From Flavobacteriales bacterium (GTDB taxonomy: Bacteria > Bacteroidota > Bacteroidia > Flavobacteriales_D > Sanyastnellaceae): a DNA stretch of 34,525 bases. The notes beneath the pieces are model-generated. The model ran no database searches. It was not told where the DNA came from and worked only from the letters and a program-made list of their open reading frames with translations. The position numbers were made by a program, and so were the translations under genes. Positions within the stretch are counted from its first letter, which is position 1; each line of letters opens with the position of its first letter. Shown piece by piece: positions 16,934 to 24,061 of the stretch. The stretch spans positions 1 through 34,525 of the forward strand of contig JAIBBG010000035.1 of assembly GCA_019694805.1 (NCBI GenBank), read 5' to 3'.

Positions 16934-18108
16934 TTTCCTATCTGCCAAGAAATGTTTATCTCAAAGAAGTTGCCTTTATTGAAAATTGTTGTCTTCCCAA
17001 AGTGCTCATCGGTAGGTCCAACTACTGAAGGAAAAGTTGCATGATGAAAGAGGACACTGTAGTTTGCAGACAAACTCATTCCCCTAAAAGCTGGAGTCGA
17101 CAAGCCAATGCGATTTACAGCAATATAACCAAATCCTTTACTTCCCCAACATCCATCGCGCCCTTTACCATCAAATGTGCTGAATTGTTGACCTGCACCT
17201 ATAGTTGTTGATAGATTAACCCTAAATGCTTTGTATTCCATCAAACTTATCTCACCACCAACCTCAATTCCAATTTGACTATTTCCCAAACCCCAATGCA
17301 CCCGTTGTCCGTTTGCGTATACAAAACCACCCTTCGAATGATTTCTAAAAATACCAACCCAGTAGTTCAAATTTTTTGCGTTATCGGCGAATTTATAGTC
17401 GATGTGAATATAACTTGATGGTTCACTTATTTTGAATGAATTTTTTGTGTCTGGATTTCCATCAATAAAACCGTTTAAACTTTCGATGAGGTTCTTGATC
17501 GAAACATAACCAAAGTCAGTATACAAATTAGCTGTTGTATTTCCACCAATTTGCTGCCGTTGAAATTGTGAATAGCTATAAAAAATGCTACTAACAGTGC
17601 CTGTATCAGAAAGGTCGCTGTTCACTCCGCTTGCTGGATTCCGATTGTTAGAATCTACTTCTGAAGTTGAGCTTTTGTATACACAAACGCCATGATTATT
17701 TATTTCACCACTAACCGCTTCTGATTTTGCCATAGCCACCTCATCACCTACACCAAACTTCGAAGCCATCGCGACAATATTCTGTATCAAACTAACCCCA
17801 CTGGATATCGTCGATACCGCGCTCAGAACGCCTCGGATTGTTTGAAACGCTTGACCAATACCCGATGCACCTTGCAACGCTTGCCCAATACCCGCCAAAG
17901 CACAACCACTTGCTATCACACTCGCATAACCAATTAAATTTTCCTTATCCCAATCACTCAAATGTATCCCCGCCCTGCCATCGGGGTCGACAAAGTTTGC
18001 TGGATCATTACACAAGGCCACATAAGGCGAGTGCATTTGTTCCAATGGGTCAGGGGAGTGCCATCTGGCGATGGTCGGGTCATACCAACGCGCTGCGAAG
18101 CGGTTCAT
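16930..18108 (-). CDS. orphan RHS tip 5 with beta-rich, barrel-like C-terminal domain
   Basis: A 392-residue reading frame without signal peptide. Residues 1-45 (MNRFAARWYDP... to DPDGR at 41-45) repeat the RHS core end; residues 46 to about 105 hold the shared hydrophobic linker (IGQALQGASGIGQAFQ, VSTISSGVSL). After this the sequence is unique: a Ser/Asn-rich stretch, then about 200 residues of alternating strands (IHIDYKF, YWVGIF, GIEVGGEISL, FRVNLSTTIGAG, GFGYIAVNRIGL, LSANYSVLF) ending FFEINISWQIGK, much like an outer-membrane barrel. No nuclease or protease motif is seen. The homologous frame continues upstream of ATG 18108 only to about 18142, so the repeat has been cut there. Confidence 0.7.
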   Translation of the reverse strand: MNRFAARWYDPTIARWHSPDPLEQMHSPYVALCNDPANFVDPDGRAGIHLSDWDKENLIGYASVIASGCALAGIGQALQGASGIGQAFQTIRGVLSAVSTISSGVSLIQNIVAMASKFGVGDEVAMAKSEAVSGEINNHGVCVYKSSTSEVDSNNRNPASGVNSDLSDTGTVSSIFYSYSQFQRQQIGGNTTANLYTDFGYVSIKNLIESLNGFIDGNPDTKNSFKISEPSSYIHIDYKFADNAKNLNYWVGIFRNHSKGGFVYANGQRVHWGLGNSQIGIEVGGEISLMEYKAFRVNLSTTIGAGQQFSTFDGKGRDGCWGSKGFGYIAVNRIGLSTPAFRGMSLSANYSVLFHHATFPSVVGPTDEHFGKTTIFNKGNFFEINISWQIGK

Positions 18109-18142
18109 TTCAATGCCGTCGATTTCCCATTCGCGGTGGTGG
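17781..18142 (-). repeat. RHS core-end repeat, copy in tip 5
   Basis: About 360 bases nearly identical to the matching parts of 23240-23959 (tip 1) and, in part, 25661-26166 (full-length gene). It spans the linker, the DPDGRAG junction and the MNRFAARW segment. The left limit is where the tip sequence becomes unique; the right limit is a sharp break after GCGGTGGTGG. Confidence 0.85.
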
Positions 18143-18217
18143 GATTGGGTGTAATTATTATCCGGGTGTCGGAGCTCGATTCAAGACTTAAGTATTTTGT
18201 GGTTATTGAACTCATTA

Positions 18218-18790
18218 TTATTTAAGATGTTCTTTATGCGCATCAATCCAAATTCCCCAGTCATTCTCATAAATGGGGATTTTATGCTCAAAAAGTACAA
18301 CAATCAAAGCTAATTCATCTTCTTGACTTAACGTACGTAACATGTGATAACGATCCGAATTATTATCCTTCAAAAAGTACTTTTTGAGAAGCTTCTTGGG
18401 ATTCTTTTTAAGATATCTATAGAATTTGTGGGTTGCTGGAGGACGAGCAACTCCTTGACAGCAGTCAGCATAACTTTTGTGAAATACCAATGGTTTTCGT
18501 GACAATAGCCAATCAACAACTGTTTCAAGATTAGTGTCTGAACAAGTGCTATCTGCGGTAGTTAGATAGAACCCGATGCTTCCACTCAAATCAATTAGAG
18601 GTCCACTATAGTCATTTGATACTATATTGAACACAATTGCATCGGGCTCAGTTCTTGTGTCAGTGAGTATGTATTCGTAAAATTCACGCTCACTTCTATC
18701 TGGCACAACCAATTGTGAATTTATGCGTTCAGATATAGAAACACTTGCAATCACTGTTGCTGCAATATGAATTTTTAATGCGTGTCCCAT
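18218..18790 (-). CDS. exported partner of tip 4, putative immunity protein
   Basis: A 190-residue protein whose ATG (18788-18790) lies 16 bases inside the end of the zincin tip. Residues 1 to about 27 are hydrophobic and end near SISERINSQ, a plausible but weak signal peptide. The body is mixed helical and acidic, with a Lys-rich segment (KFYRYLKKNPKKLLKKYF). No family is recognised. Overlap with the tip and export signal support an immunity role against the metallopeptidase domain. Confidence 0.65.
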   Translation of the reverse strand: MGHALKIHIAATVIASVSISERINSQLVVPDRSEREFYEYILTDTRTEPDAIVFNIVSNDYSGPLIDLSGSIGFYLTTADSTCSDTNLETVVDWLLSRKPLVFHKSYADCCQGVARPPATHKFYRYLKKNPKKLLKKYFLKDNNSDRYHMLRTLSQEDELALIVVLFEHKIPIYENDWGIWIDAHKEHLK

Positions 18791-19746
18791 AAAAGTTCAA
18801 TTGGAATTTCTTTATTGCTATATTTTAATCGCTTACGATCGCCCAACACACCACGTGCGACGTTTTCAATATTCACTGCATCCACCTCTTTATAACTTAT
18901 TCCGTTCTTGGTTTTAATATTATGCCTTAATGTTCCCATTTCATAGTCATAACTATGCCCCAGCAACTCATGTGCTAAAAAAACAGAGGCATGCTGGACA
19001 GTTTGCAAGTTATCAGGGTCATCTGGTTCCAATCGGAAATTTGGATCGTAATTTACTTTTGACCCACAACGAATCCATCTTCTACTCTTGGAATTATCTG
19101 CAAAATCATCCTTTTCCCAACCATCAACTTCAGTATCATATCTAGAATCATATCTAATCAAATGTTCAAACTCACTATTCTCTAACACTTTCAGTCGGGA
19201 CGTCAAAAAATCGCAATCCGAATTCCTCAACTCTTCTAAATCATGAAAAACTTTGTCAATATAGGTGCTAGTTCCAGAAACGTAACTTCGACCGTCTTCG
19301 TATGTCAACATGCCTGCTTTGTAATTCACACTTAATGCGAAGCCATCACTTCCAATTTTGGCCAAATCTGCAATCCAGATACCCTTTCTATTTCCTGGCT
19401 CTGTTCTTATCGAACCTAAATTCGTTTCACTTGATGATGAGCTTAGACTTGGCTCGCTGTTAAGACCATCGAAGTACGTTTGATTTGAAACATGATTGGA
19501 GACCTCGAGGTTGTTATTGACAATGACATCACTAGCCCCAAACCCTTCGGCCATCTTTGTAATACCTTGCATTAAACTCACACCGCTGCTTATCGTCGAT
19601 ACCGCGCTCAGAACTCCACGAATAGTTTGAAACGCCTGACCAATACCCGATGCGCCTTGCAATGCTTGCCCAATACCCGCCAAAGCACAACCACCTGCTA
19701 TCACACTCGCATAATCAATGATGTTTTCCTTATCCCAATCACTCAA
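18775..19746 (-). CDS. orphan RHS tip 4 with HExxGH zincin metallopeptidase domain
   Basis: A 323-residue frame opening at a TTG (19744-19746) right at the repeat junction: SDWDKENI is the first shared sequence and the DPDGRAG part is missing. Residues 2-60 are the shared linker. The unique C-terminal domain has AHELLGHSYDYEMG with H259, E260 and H264, and later KEVDAVNIEN...R (287-298), a layout known in RHS-borne metallopeptidase toxins (HExxxH and M91/NleD-like zincins). The TTG overlaps the stop of the preceding immunity gene (19739), which could couple translation. It lacks any signal of its own, so it looks like a stored warhead. Confidence 0.72.
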   Translation of the reverse strand: MSDWDKENIIDYASVIAGGCALAGIGQALQGASGIGQAFQTIRGVLSAVSTISSGVSLMQGITKMAEGFGASDVIVNNNLEVSNHVSNQTYFDGLNSEPSLSSSSSETNLGSIRTEPGNRKGIWIADLAKIGSDGFALSVNYKAGMLTYEDGRSYVSGTSTYIDKVFHDLEELRNSDCDFLTSRLKVLENSEFEHLIRYDSRYDTEVDGWEKDDFADNSKSRRWIRCGSKVNYDPNFRLEPDDPDNLQTVQHASVFLAHELLGHSYDYEMGTLRHNIKTKNGISYKEVDAVNIENVARGVLGDRKRLKYSNKEIPIELLWDTH

Positions 19747-19748
19747 AT
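19566..19748 (-). repeat. RHS linker repeat, copy in tip 4
   Basis: About 183 bases closely matching the linker segments at 17781-17962 and 23240-23423. On its upstream side it ends at CACTCAAAT, a few bases short of the DPDGRAG codons that the other copies carry, so the break falls within the shared junction region. Confidence 0.8.
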
Positions 19749-20242
19749 TGGCATTGTTCCTTTAACCCATATAACTCCGTCAAAACGACATTATGACCAA
19801 TAAATTCAGAGTTCGAAATGATTACAATAAGTTCGTCAATAACCATCAAAGCTTCTTCTCTATCCTTAATGAAAATACGTTTTGCCTGATTGTCATGAGC
19901 CCCTAAAAAATAGAATTCAATTCCGTGCTCCTTATGAGAAGCTGGACCATCATCAGAACTCCGGCAAACTAAGAAAAGCACTGATTGATAAAATTCAACC
20001 ATTGAACTATCTGTTAATCTTACCCACTTTACATCCTTCTTATCATACTCAAATTTATTCCAACGCTTCACGTAATGGTGTATACGTGACAAACTATCGA
20101 CCGGATAATTTGAAATGATCAATGGAGCGATGTGTGGATCAGTCAGGGCAGTTGGTCTTATAGTTAATATTTGCCCTTTTCCAATTTTGGCGGCAGCTAA
20201 AACTAAAATCAGAAATACAATGTGCGGTCTTATTAAATTCAT
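19739..20242 (-). CDS. exported protein, putative immunity gene of lost tip 3
   Basis: A 167-residue protein with a signal peptide (MNLIRPHIVFLILVLAAAKIGKGQ). The mature part is mixed alpha/beta with DREEALMVIDELIVIISNSEF near the middle-to-end. No family is recognised. Its ATG overlaps (ATGA) the stop of a truncated frame upstream (20239-20427), the same arrangement as the other tip/immunity pairs. Its last two codons (Phe-Glu) and stop come from the repeat of tip 4, so the native C-terminus may have been replaced when the two cassettes were joined. Confidence 0.65.
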   Translation of the reverse strand: MNLIRPHIVFLILVLAAAKIGKGQILTIRPTALTDPHIAPLIISNYPVDSLSRIHHYVKRWNKFEYDKKDVKWVRLTDSSMVEFYQSVLFLVCRSSDDGPASHKEHGIEFYFLGAHDNQAKRIFIKDREEALMVIDELIVIISNSEFIGHNVVLTELYGLKEQCQFE

Positions 20243-20427
20243 TGCAGTCTGTTTGATTTACTTGGATTGTACTTGAGTATTTCTAAGTGATATTCTGTTG
20301 TAGTATGCTCAGCATCGTATAGAAAAATTGTCAATCCATTTGTATCCATAGTAAATCCATATTCAATCGAGATACTTAACACAATATTTTTTTCAAAGGA
20401 ATTTCGCCAGATCAAATCTAATCTGAA
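20239..20427 (-). pseudogene. C-terminal remnant of RHS tip 3
   Basis: A 62-codon frame, open from a TAA at 20428-20430 to the TGA at 20239-20241, without a suitable start at its beginning (the only ATG is halfway). It reads LDLIWRNSFEKNIVLSISIE then YGFTMDTNGLTIFLYDAEH and so on, plausible protein sequence. Its TGA overlaps the ATG of the next exported protein by ATGA, as in other cassettes. I read it as the last part of a toxin domain whose front was removed when tip 2 arrived upstream. Confidence 0.6.
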
Positions 20428-20903
20428 TTATCAATCAATACTAATTCAAGATTATAAATAACGCGAGCGCCAATTTTTTCGGAATACACTAAAAACTTAG
20501 AGTTATTTGGAATAACTTTTAAGAAATACTGACCATTCGTGTTTATGAGCACGATATCTTCATCAGGTTCATCCCAAAAGGGATGATAAATTTCTTCAAG
20601 TTCAATTTTTTTACCACTCAGGAAATAATAGCAACCCGAACCGCCGCTGCAATCGGTGATTCGAGCTGGAATTAGTTTTCTGATGCTATCACAACTTAAT
20701 CCTACACCAACTGAAACGTATAATGTATCCCATTTAAACCCCATTGCATTCTTGAGATCAATTGTTGCTCGTTGTCTTCCTTGAAGCTCTGTCTTTATGC
20801 AGTCTGCTAATGATTTATGTTGTTGATTTAAACTACAACCAACGATTGTCGAAACTAACCAAGTTAACGACAATATACTAACTGATGCATTAGTGTGTTT
20901 CAT
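20418..20903 (-). CDS. putative lipoprotein immunity protein of tip 2
   Basis: A 161-residue protein with a lipobox: the hydrophobic segment ends STIVGC with Cys23, followed by SLNQQH. It should be anchored to a membrane from the periplasmic side. The mature part is beta-rich with a Cys pair in ITDCSGGSGCYYF and an acidic loop (DEPDEDIVLI). The ATG overlaps the tip 2 stop by four bases. Family unknown; role inferred from position. Confidence 0.7.
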   Translation of the reverse strand: MKHTNASVSILSLTWLVSTIVGCSLNQQHKSLADCIKTELQGRQRATIDLKNAMGFKWDTLYVSVGVGLSCDSIRKLIPARITDCSGGSGCYYFLSGKKIELEEIYHPFWDEPDEDIVLINTNGQYFLKVIPNNSKFLVYSEKIGARVIYNLELVLIDNSD

Positions 20904-21931
20904 TTGCGATTTTCCAATGATGTATTGATCTTAAATTGGTTGAATAGTTTCCGACCTTCAGGATTAAAGCCTTCATTATCCAAAGATTCTAAGAATTTTA
21001 ATGCTTCACCATATTCGGCGTCTGACAAACGACACTGTTTGACACTATAACCAATTAGATCCGCATTTGTATCAAAAATTTTGACGGGTTCCCAAAGACC
21101 AGATGTATGATAATATGCAAGAATGCCAGCCACTCTTTCTTTCGCTGATTCATTTTTGAACGCCTCACCTATATGTCTACCTATCATATTGTTTAATAGA
21201 TCTGCAGCCTCATCAGCAAATTCTTCAGCTCGGTCATATAAGAAATTGTATTCTGATTGGAGATTGCACACATCAATTAAATTTGGATGAGATTCATGGG
21301 CAAATCCAATTTGAGCCGCAATATCGGAACCAAATTCAATGCGAATAGTGGCTTGCCAATAGACATGTCTCATAGCATTTTGTTTAGTGTTTGTAGTGAG
21401 AATATTGAATATGTTGGAAGCAAATCTTGTTGCTTCAGATGAAATATTCGTACCATAGTTATAGTTAGCCAAGCCTATTCTTGCTGCTGCAATTGGATGT
21501 TCAATGGTAAAATTTAAGGTTCTAAACCAAGGTGGTGAAGCGTTCCAATAGGAATTCATGGATGAATTCAATGAACTATTGTTTGTAGCTCCCTCCCTAA
21601 AAGCTAAACCAATCCCACTATGACTATTTACCTCCTGCAATAAATCATCTTGCCAAGTCGAAGATATTTGATTTCCAATTCCAAAACCCTTCGACATGCT
21701 GGAAATATTTTGAGCTAATGTGATACCAGATGAAATGGTAGAGACAATTGTTGCAATTCCTTGTAATGCTTGTAATGTTTGTCCAATACCGGGAATATCC
21801 GAAGTTAAATAGCCCCAAATTGATGTTCCTACAAGGATGGTGTTTACTTCATCCACATGAAAAACACTCAAATGTATCCCCGCCCTGCCATCGGGGTCGA
21901 TAAAGTTTGCCTCGATTGTATTGAGATTCAC
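20900..21931 (-). CDS. orphan RHS tip 2 with DUF6973-like domain
   Basis: A 343-residue frame from a GTG at 21931; the open frame extends further upstream without homology to RHS. Only a 46-base piece of core end (ANFIDPDGRAGIHLS, residues about 8-22) is shared with the other tips, then a diverged linker, then GFGIGNQISSTWQDDLL shared with tip 1. The C-terminal part has R188-H189...W192, H212-E213 and N247-N248...G251-R252, which follows the RHxxW / HE / NNxxGR plan of DUF6973, a domain common at the ends of polymorphic toxins. Its activity is unknown to me. Confidence 0.65.
   Translation of the reverse strand: MNLNTIEANFIDPDGRAGIHLSVFHVDEVNTILVGTSIWGYLTSDIPGIGQTLQALQGIATIVSTISSGITLAQNISSMSKGFGIGNQISSTWQDDLLQEVNSHSGIGLAFREGATNNSSLNSSMNSYWNASPPWFRTLNFTIEHPIAAARIGLANYNYGTNISSEATRFASNIFNILTTNTKQNAMRHVYWQATIRIEFGSDIAAQIGFAHESHPNLIDVCNLQSEYNFLYDRAEEFADEAADLLNNMIGRHIGEAFKNESAKERVAGILAYYHTSGLWEPVKIFDTNADLIGYSVKQCRLSDAEYGEALKFLESLDNEGFNPEGRKLFNQFKINTSLENRK
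21865..21910 (-). repeat. 46-base DPDGRAG junction repeat, copy in tip 2
   Basis: Forty-six bases match the junctions at about 17956-18001, 23412-23457 and 25750-25795 with one or two differences, while the flanks are unrelated or strongly diverged. This is the minimal shared block of the orphan tips and includes the DPDGRAG codons. Confidence 0.85.
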
Positions 21932-21995
21932 ATTTCCAAATTTGGCTCCAAATAAAAACTCCTGAACAGCCGAATATTTCGTCGGTCAACACCAT

Positions 21996-22030
21996 ACTTA
22001 TTAAATAGAAAGAATTAAGGTTTAATAAGT
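21996..22030. terminator. AT-rich hairpin after the tip 1 immunity gene
   Basis: ACTTATTAAA (21996-22005) and TTTAATAAGT (22021-22030) are a perfect 10-bp inverted repeat around a 15-base loop. It lies six bases beyond the - strand stop of the lipoprotein gene (22036) and before tip 2. It could end transcription, but the stem is AT-rich and no clear U tract follows, so a cassette-boundary role is equally possible. Confidence 0.4.
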
Positions 22031-22035
22031 CTAAA

Positions 22036-22449
22036 CTACGGATAATTTAAGCAGGAAACAACGCTATCTTGAACCGTTTTGATATACATCCGGTGCGGAT
22101 ATTCAGTGCATATATTATCAGATTCATGTTTCAAATTGATATCTGTTAGAATGCCTTCACCATAGCAACCAATAATAAGTTCATGTTCATCAATTGTACT
22201 TTCATTAAACCACACACAACTGTATTTCATTGGAAAACAATTTTTCGAAGTAGAAAAAATAAATAAATCAGTAGTATCGCTGTTCGATTGAATAATTAGG
22301 TATATACGATCATGTGCGTCTATTTGAGCGGCAAATTTTTGAAGAGCATTAGTCACCTCATGACTAATTTGAGCTTCTATCCTGCGAGTAGTACTTTCCG
22401 CAGTACAACTCAAAATTGTGAAAACAATTAAATAATAGATGGATTTCAT
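22036..22449 (-). CDS. putative lipoprotein immunity protein of tip 1
   Basis: A 137-residue protein with a short lipoprotein signal (MKSIYYLIVFTILSC, Cys15). The mature part begins with a helical segment (EVTNALQKFAAQIDAHDRIY) and continues beta-rich with several Cys. Its ATG overlaps the stop of tip 1 by four bases. No family is recognised; the position suggests that it blocks the JAB-like peptidase domain in the periplasm. Confidence 0.7.
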   Translation of the reverse strand: MKSIYYLIVFTILSCTAESTTRRIEAQISHEVTNALQKFAAQIDAHDRIYLIIQSNSDTTDLFIFSTSKNCFPMKYSCVWFNESTIDEHELIIGCYGEGILTDINLKHESDNICTEYPHRMYIKTVQDSVVSCLNYP

Positions 22450-23771
22450 TTTTTTCCCTTTATTTTCCTATATTTATTCAATTGGTCACCGATAATGGTA
22501 AATTTTCCCATATTGATCTCGGTGATGTCTGCTATCTTGTAATAATCACTATTCCACTTAACAGTTTTCCCGTATTCATTTTTTTCGCGTGTATTAAGTT
22601 CAATTTCACCCGCTTCTATCCCTCGCACTCTTGAAATGAAGTCAGTTCCAAGTACATAACATGGCGCCTTCCTATTTGCGGCATAGAAACCATCCTCTGT
22701 GCTTGGAGCATTATCAAAATCCTCTGGGCCACCAAGATCTGGATCATTTGCTCCTTTGTCCGGATGAGTATGAAATGAGGCAAATATCTTATACTGGATT
22801 CCATTCATTAGTAATAATGATCCACGACTTACGGTAGTAATTTCTGGAATATCATACGAATTGTCACGGGTGTTACCAGGACCTTTCCAATCTTGAATAA
22901 AATAACCATACCGATGATTCTTTTCATCAAAAATTAGAAAACCTGATATTTCAACTTTATGTTCAAGTTGTAGCGTCCTCATACTATAATACAAGAACAT
23001 GTCAACATTATTCCCATTCTGCAAACCTGTTTCACCATCCATCCAAATGAGATTTCCCATAAATGAGCCATCACTTCTTGTAACTCGTGACCAAAGTATT
23101 TCAGATGGACCACCAATACCAGCCCCCCTAAAAGCTAACCCCGTATGACCATGACTATTTACCTCATGCAATAAATCATCTTGCCAAGCAGAAGACATTT
23201 GATTTCCAATTCCAAAACCCTTGGACATGCTGGAAATACTCTGCATCAAACTAACCCCACTGGAAATCGTCGATACCGCGCTCAGAACTCCACGGATAGT
23301 TTGAAACGCCTGACCAATACCCGATGCGCCTTGCAATGCTTGCCCAATACCCGCCATTGCGGCACCACCTGCCATCACAGAAGCAAAGCCAATTAAATTT
23401 TCCTTGTCCCAATCACTCAAATGTATCCCCGCCCTGCCATCGGGGTCGACAAAGTTTGCTGGATCATTACACAAGGCCACATAAGGCGAGTGCATTTGTT
23501 CCAATGGGTCAGGGGAGTGCCATCTGGCAATGGTCCCGATGGCATCGGGATTCGCATTTCTAAACCTTCGCTGCGCTGCGGTTAAGAACTGCTGAATAGG
23601 GTCATACCAACGCGCTGCAAAGCGGTTCATTTCAATGCCATCGATTTCCCATTCGCGGTGGTGGAATTCTGTCAATTGATCGCCTTTGTCATAAAGCTGA
23701 CTGCCCGAGCGCCAATATTCCAAACCGTAAGGGTAGTATTCGTGGATGTTGCGCAGATAGCTTCCGGTCAA
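22446..23771 (-). CDS. orphan RHS tip 1 with JAB/MPN-like metallopeptidase domain
   Basis: A 441-residue frame. The first codon is a TTG inside a palindromic insert; the ATG at 23628-23630 (MNRFAARWYDP, matching the start of tip 5) is a likelier start. Residues 6-58 and 80-108 repeat the RHS core end, DPDGR is at 109-113, and a 21-residue in-frame insert lies at 59-79. After the linker the unique domain contains FHTHP (H334, H336) and PSTED (S357, D360), the HxH...SxxD order of JAMM metal ligands, with a longer spacer than usual. Such domains occur at the ends of polymorphic toxins, where they may cleave isopeptide or other amide bonds. The frame has no signal peptide. Confidence 0.68.
   Translation of the reverse strand: MTGSYLRNIHEYYPYGLEYWRSGSQLYDKGDQLTEFHHREWEIDGIEMNRFAARWYDPIQQFLTAAQRRFRNANPDAIGTIARWHSPDPLEQMHSPYVALCNDPANFVDPDGRAGIHLSDWDKENLIGFASVMAGGAAMAGIGQALQGASGIGQAFQTIRGVLSAVSTISSGVSLMQSISSMSKGFGIGNQMSSAWQDDLLHEVNSHGHTGLAFRGAGIGGPSEILWSRVTRSDGSFMGNLIWMDGETGLQNGNNVDMFLYYSMRTLQLEHKVEISGFLIFDEKNHRYGYFIQDWKGPGNTRDNSYDIPEITTVSRGSLLLMNGIQYKIFASFHTHPDKGANDPDLGGPEDFDNAPSTEDGFYAANRKAPCYVLGTDFISRVRGIEAGEIELNTREKNEYGKTVKWNSDYYKIADITEINMGKFTIIGDQLNKYRKIKGKK
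23535..23597. repeat. 63-base palindromic element, inserted in frame
   Basis: Absent from the equivalent place in the full-length RHS gene (near 25868) and in tip 5. It contains a 7-bp hairpin TCCCGAT/ATCGGGA (23534-23550), then GCATTTCTAA (23554-23563), then a GC-rich imperfect palindrome and AACTGCTGAAT. Its length is divisible by three and it adds 21 residues between YDP and TIARW. Confidence 0.8.
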
Positions 23772-23826
23772 AGACCGGAACTGGCATCTCTAATTTTTTG
23801 CTTCGCAAAAAAAAAGAGCTGCTCAG
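23757..23826. repeat. 70-base double-hairpin element, frame-breaking
   Basis: Replaces five bases (TGTAC) found in the full-length gene. It has two perfect hairpins, TTCCGGTC-AAA-GACCGGAA (23762-23780) and TTTTTTGC-TTC-GCAAAAAA (23794-23812), joined by GCATCTCTAA (23784-23793), and ends AGCTGCTCAG. The plan is the same as in the 63-base element. Net gain is 65 bases, so it shifts the RHS frame. Confidence 0.8.
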
Positions 23827-24061
23827 CTTGTTTATGCCTTATCGTTAAGTTATCGAATGTAACGAGGTTATCAGAGAAATTGGTGAAATAGGTGTAGAAA
23901 AAGCCTTCACCGAGCATGGTGAGAAGTTGGGTTTGGAGTTCTTCGAGCTCGTCTGGAGATCATAAATCAATTGTGAAATCTGTCTTAAATATGTAATCAT
24001 ATATTGAATTGACGACCTTTCAATATGTGAAACTAGCTGGGGTTTTCATTCTTGTCTGAAA

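Larger units (their letters stand above)
23240..23959 (-). repeat. RHS core-end repeat, longest orphan copy (tip 1)
   Basis: Matches 25661-26166 of the full-length gene from the linker through DPDGRAG, MNRFAARW and LRNIHEYYP to the upstream segment encoding LLTMPGEGFFYTYLTNFSDN. Identity is high, with two inserts of palindromic elements (23535-23597 and 23757-23826). The part 23827-23959 is out of frame with the orphan tip. From 23960 to 24061 I see no gene or repeat. Confidence 0.88.
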
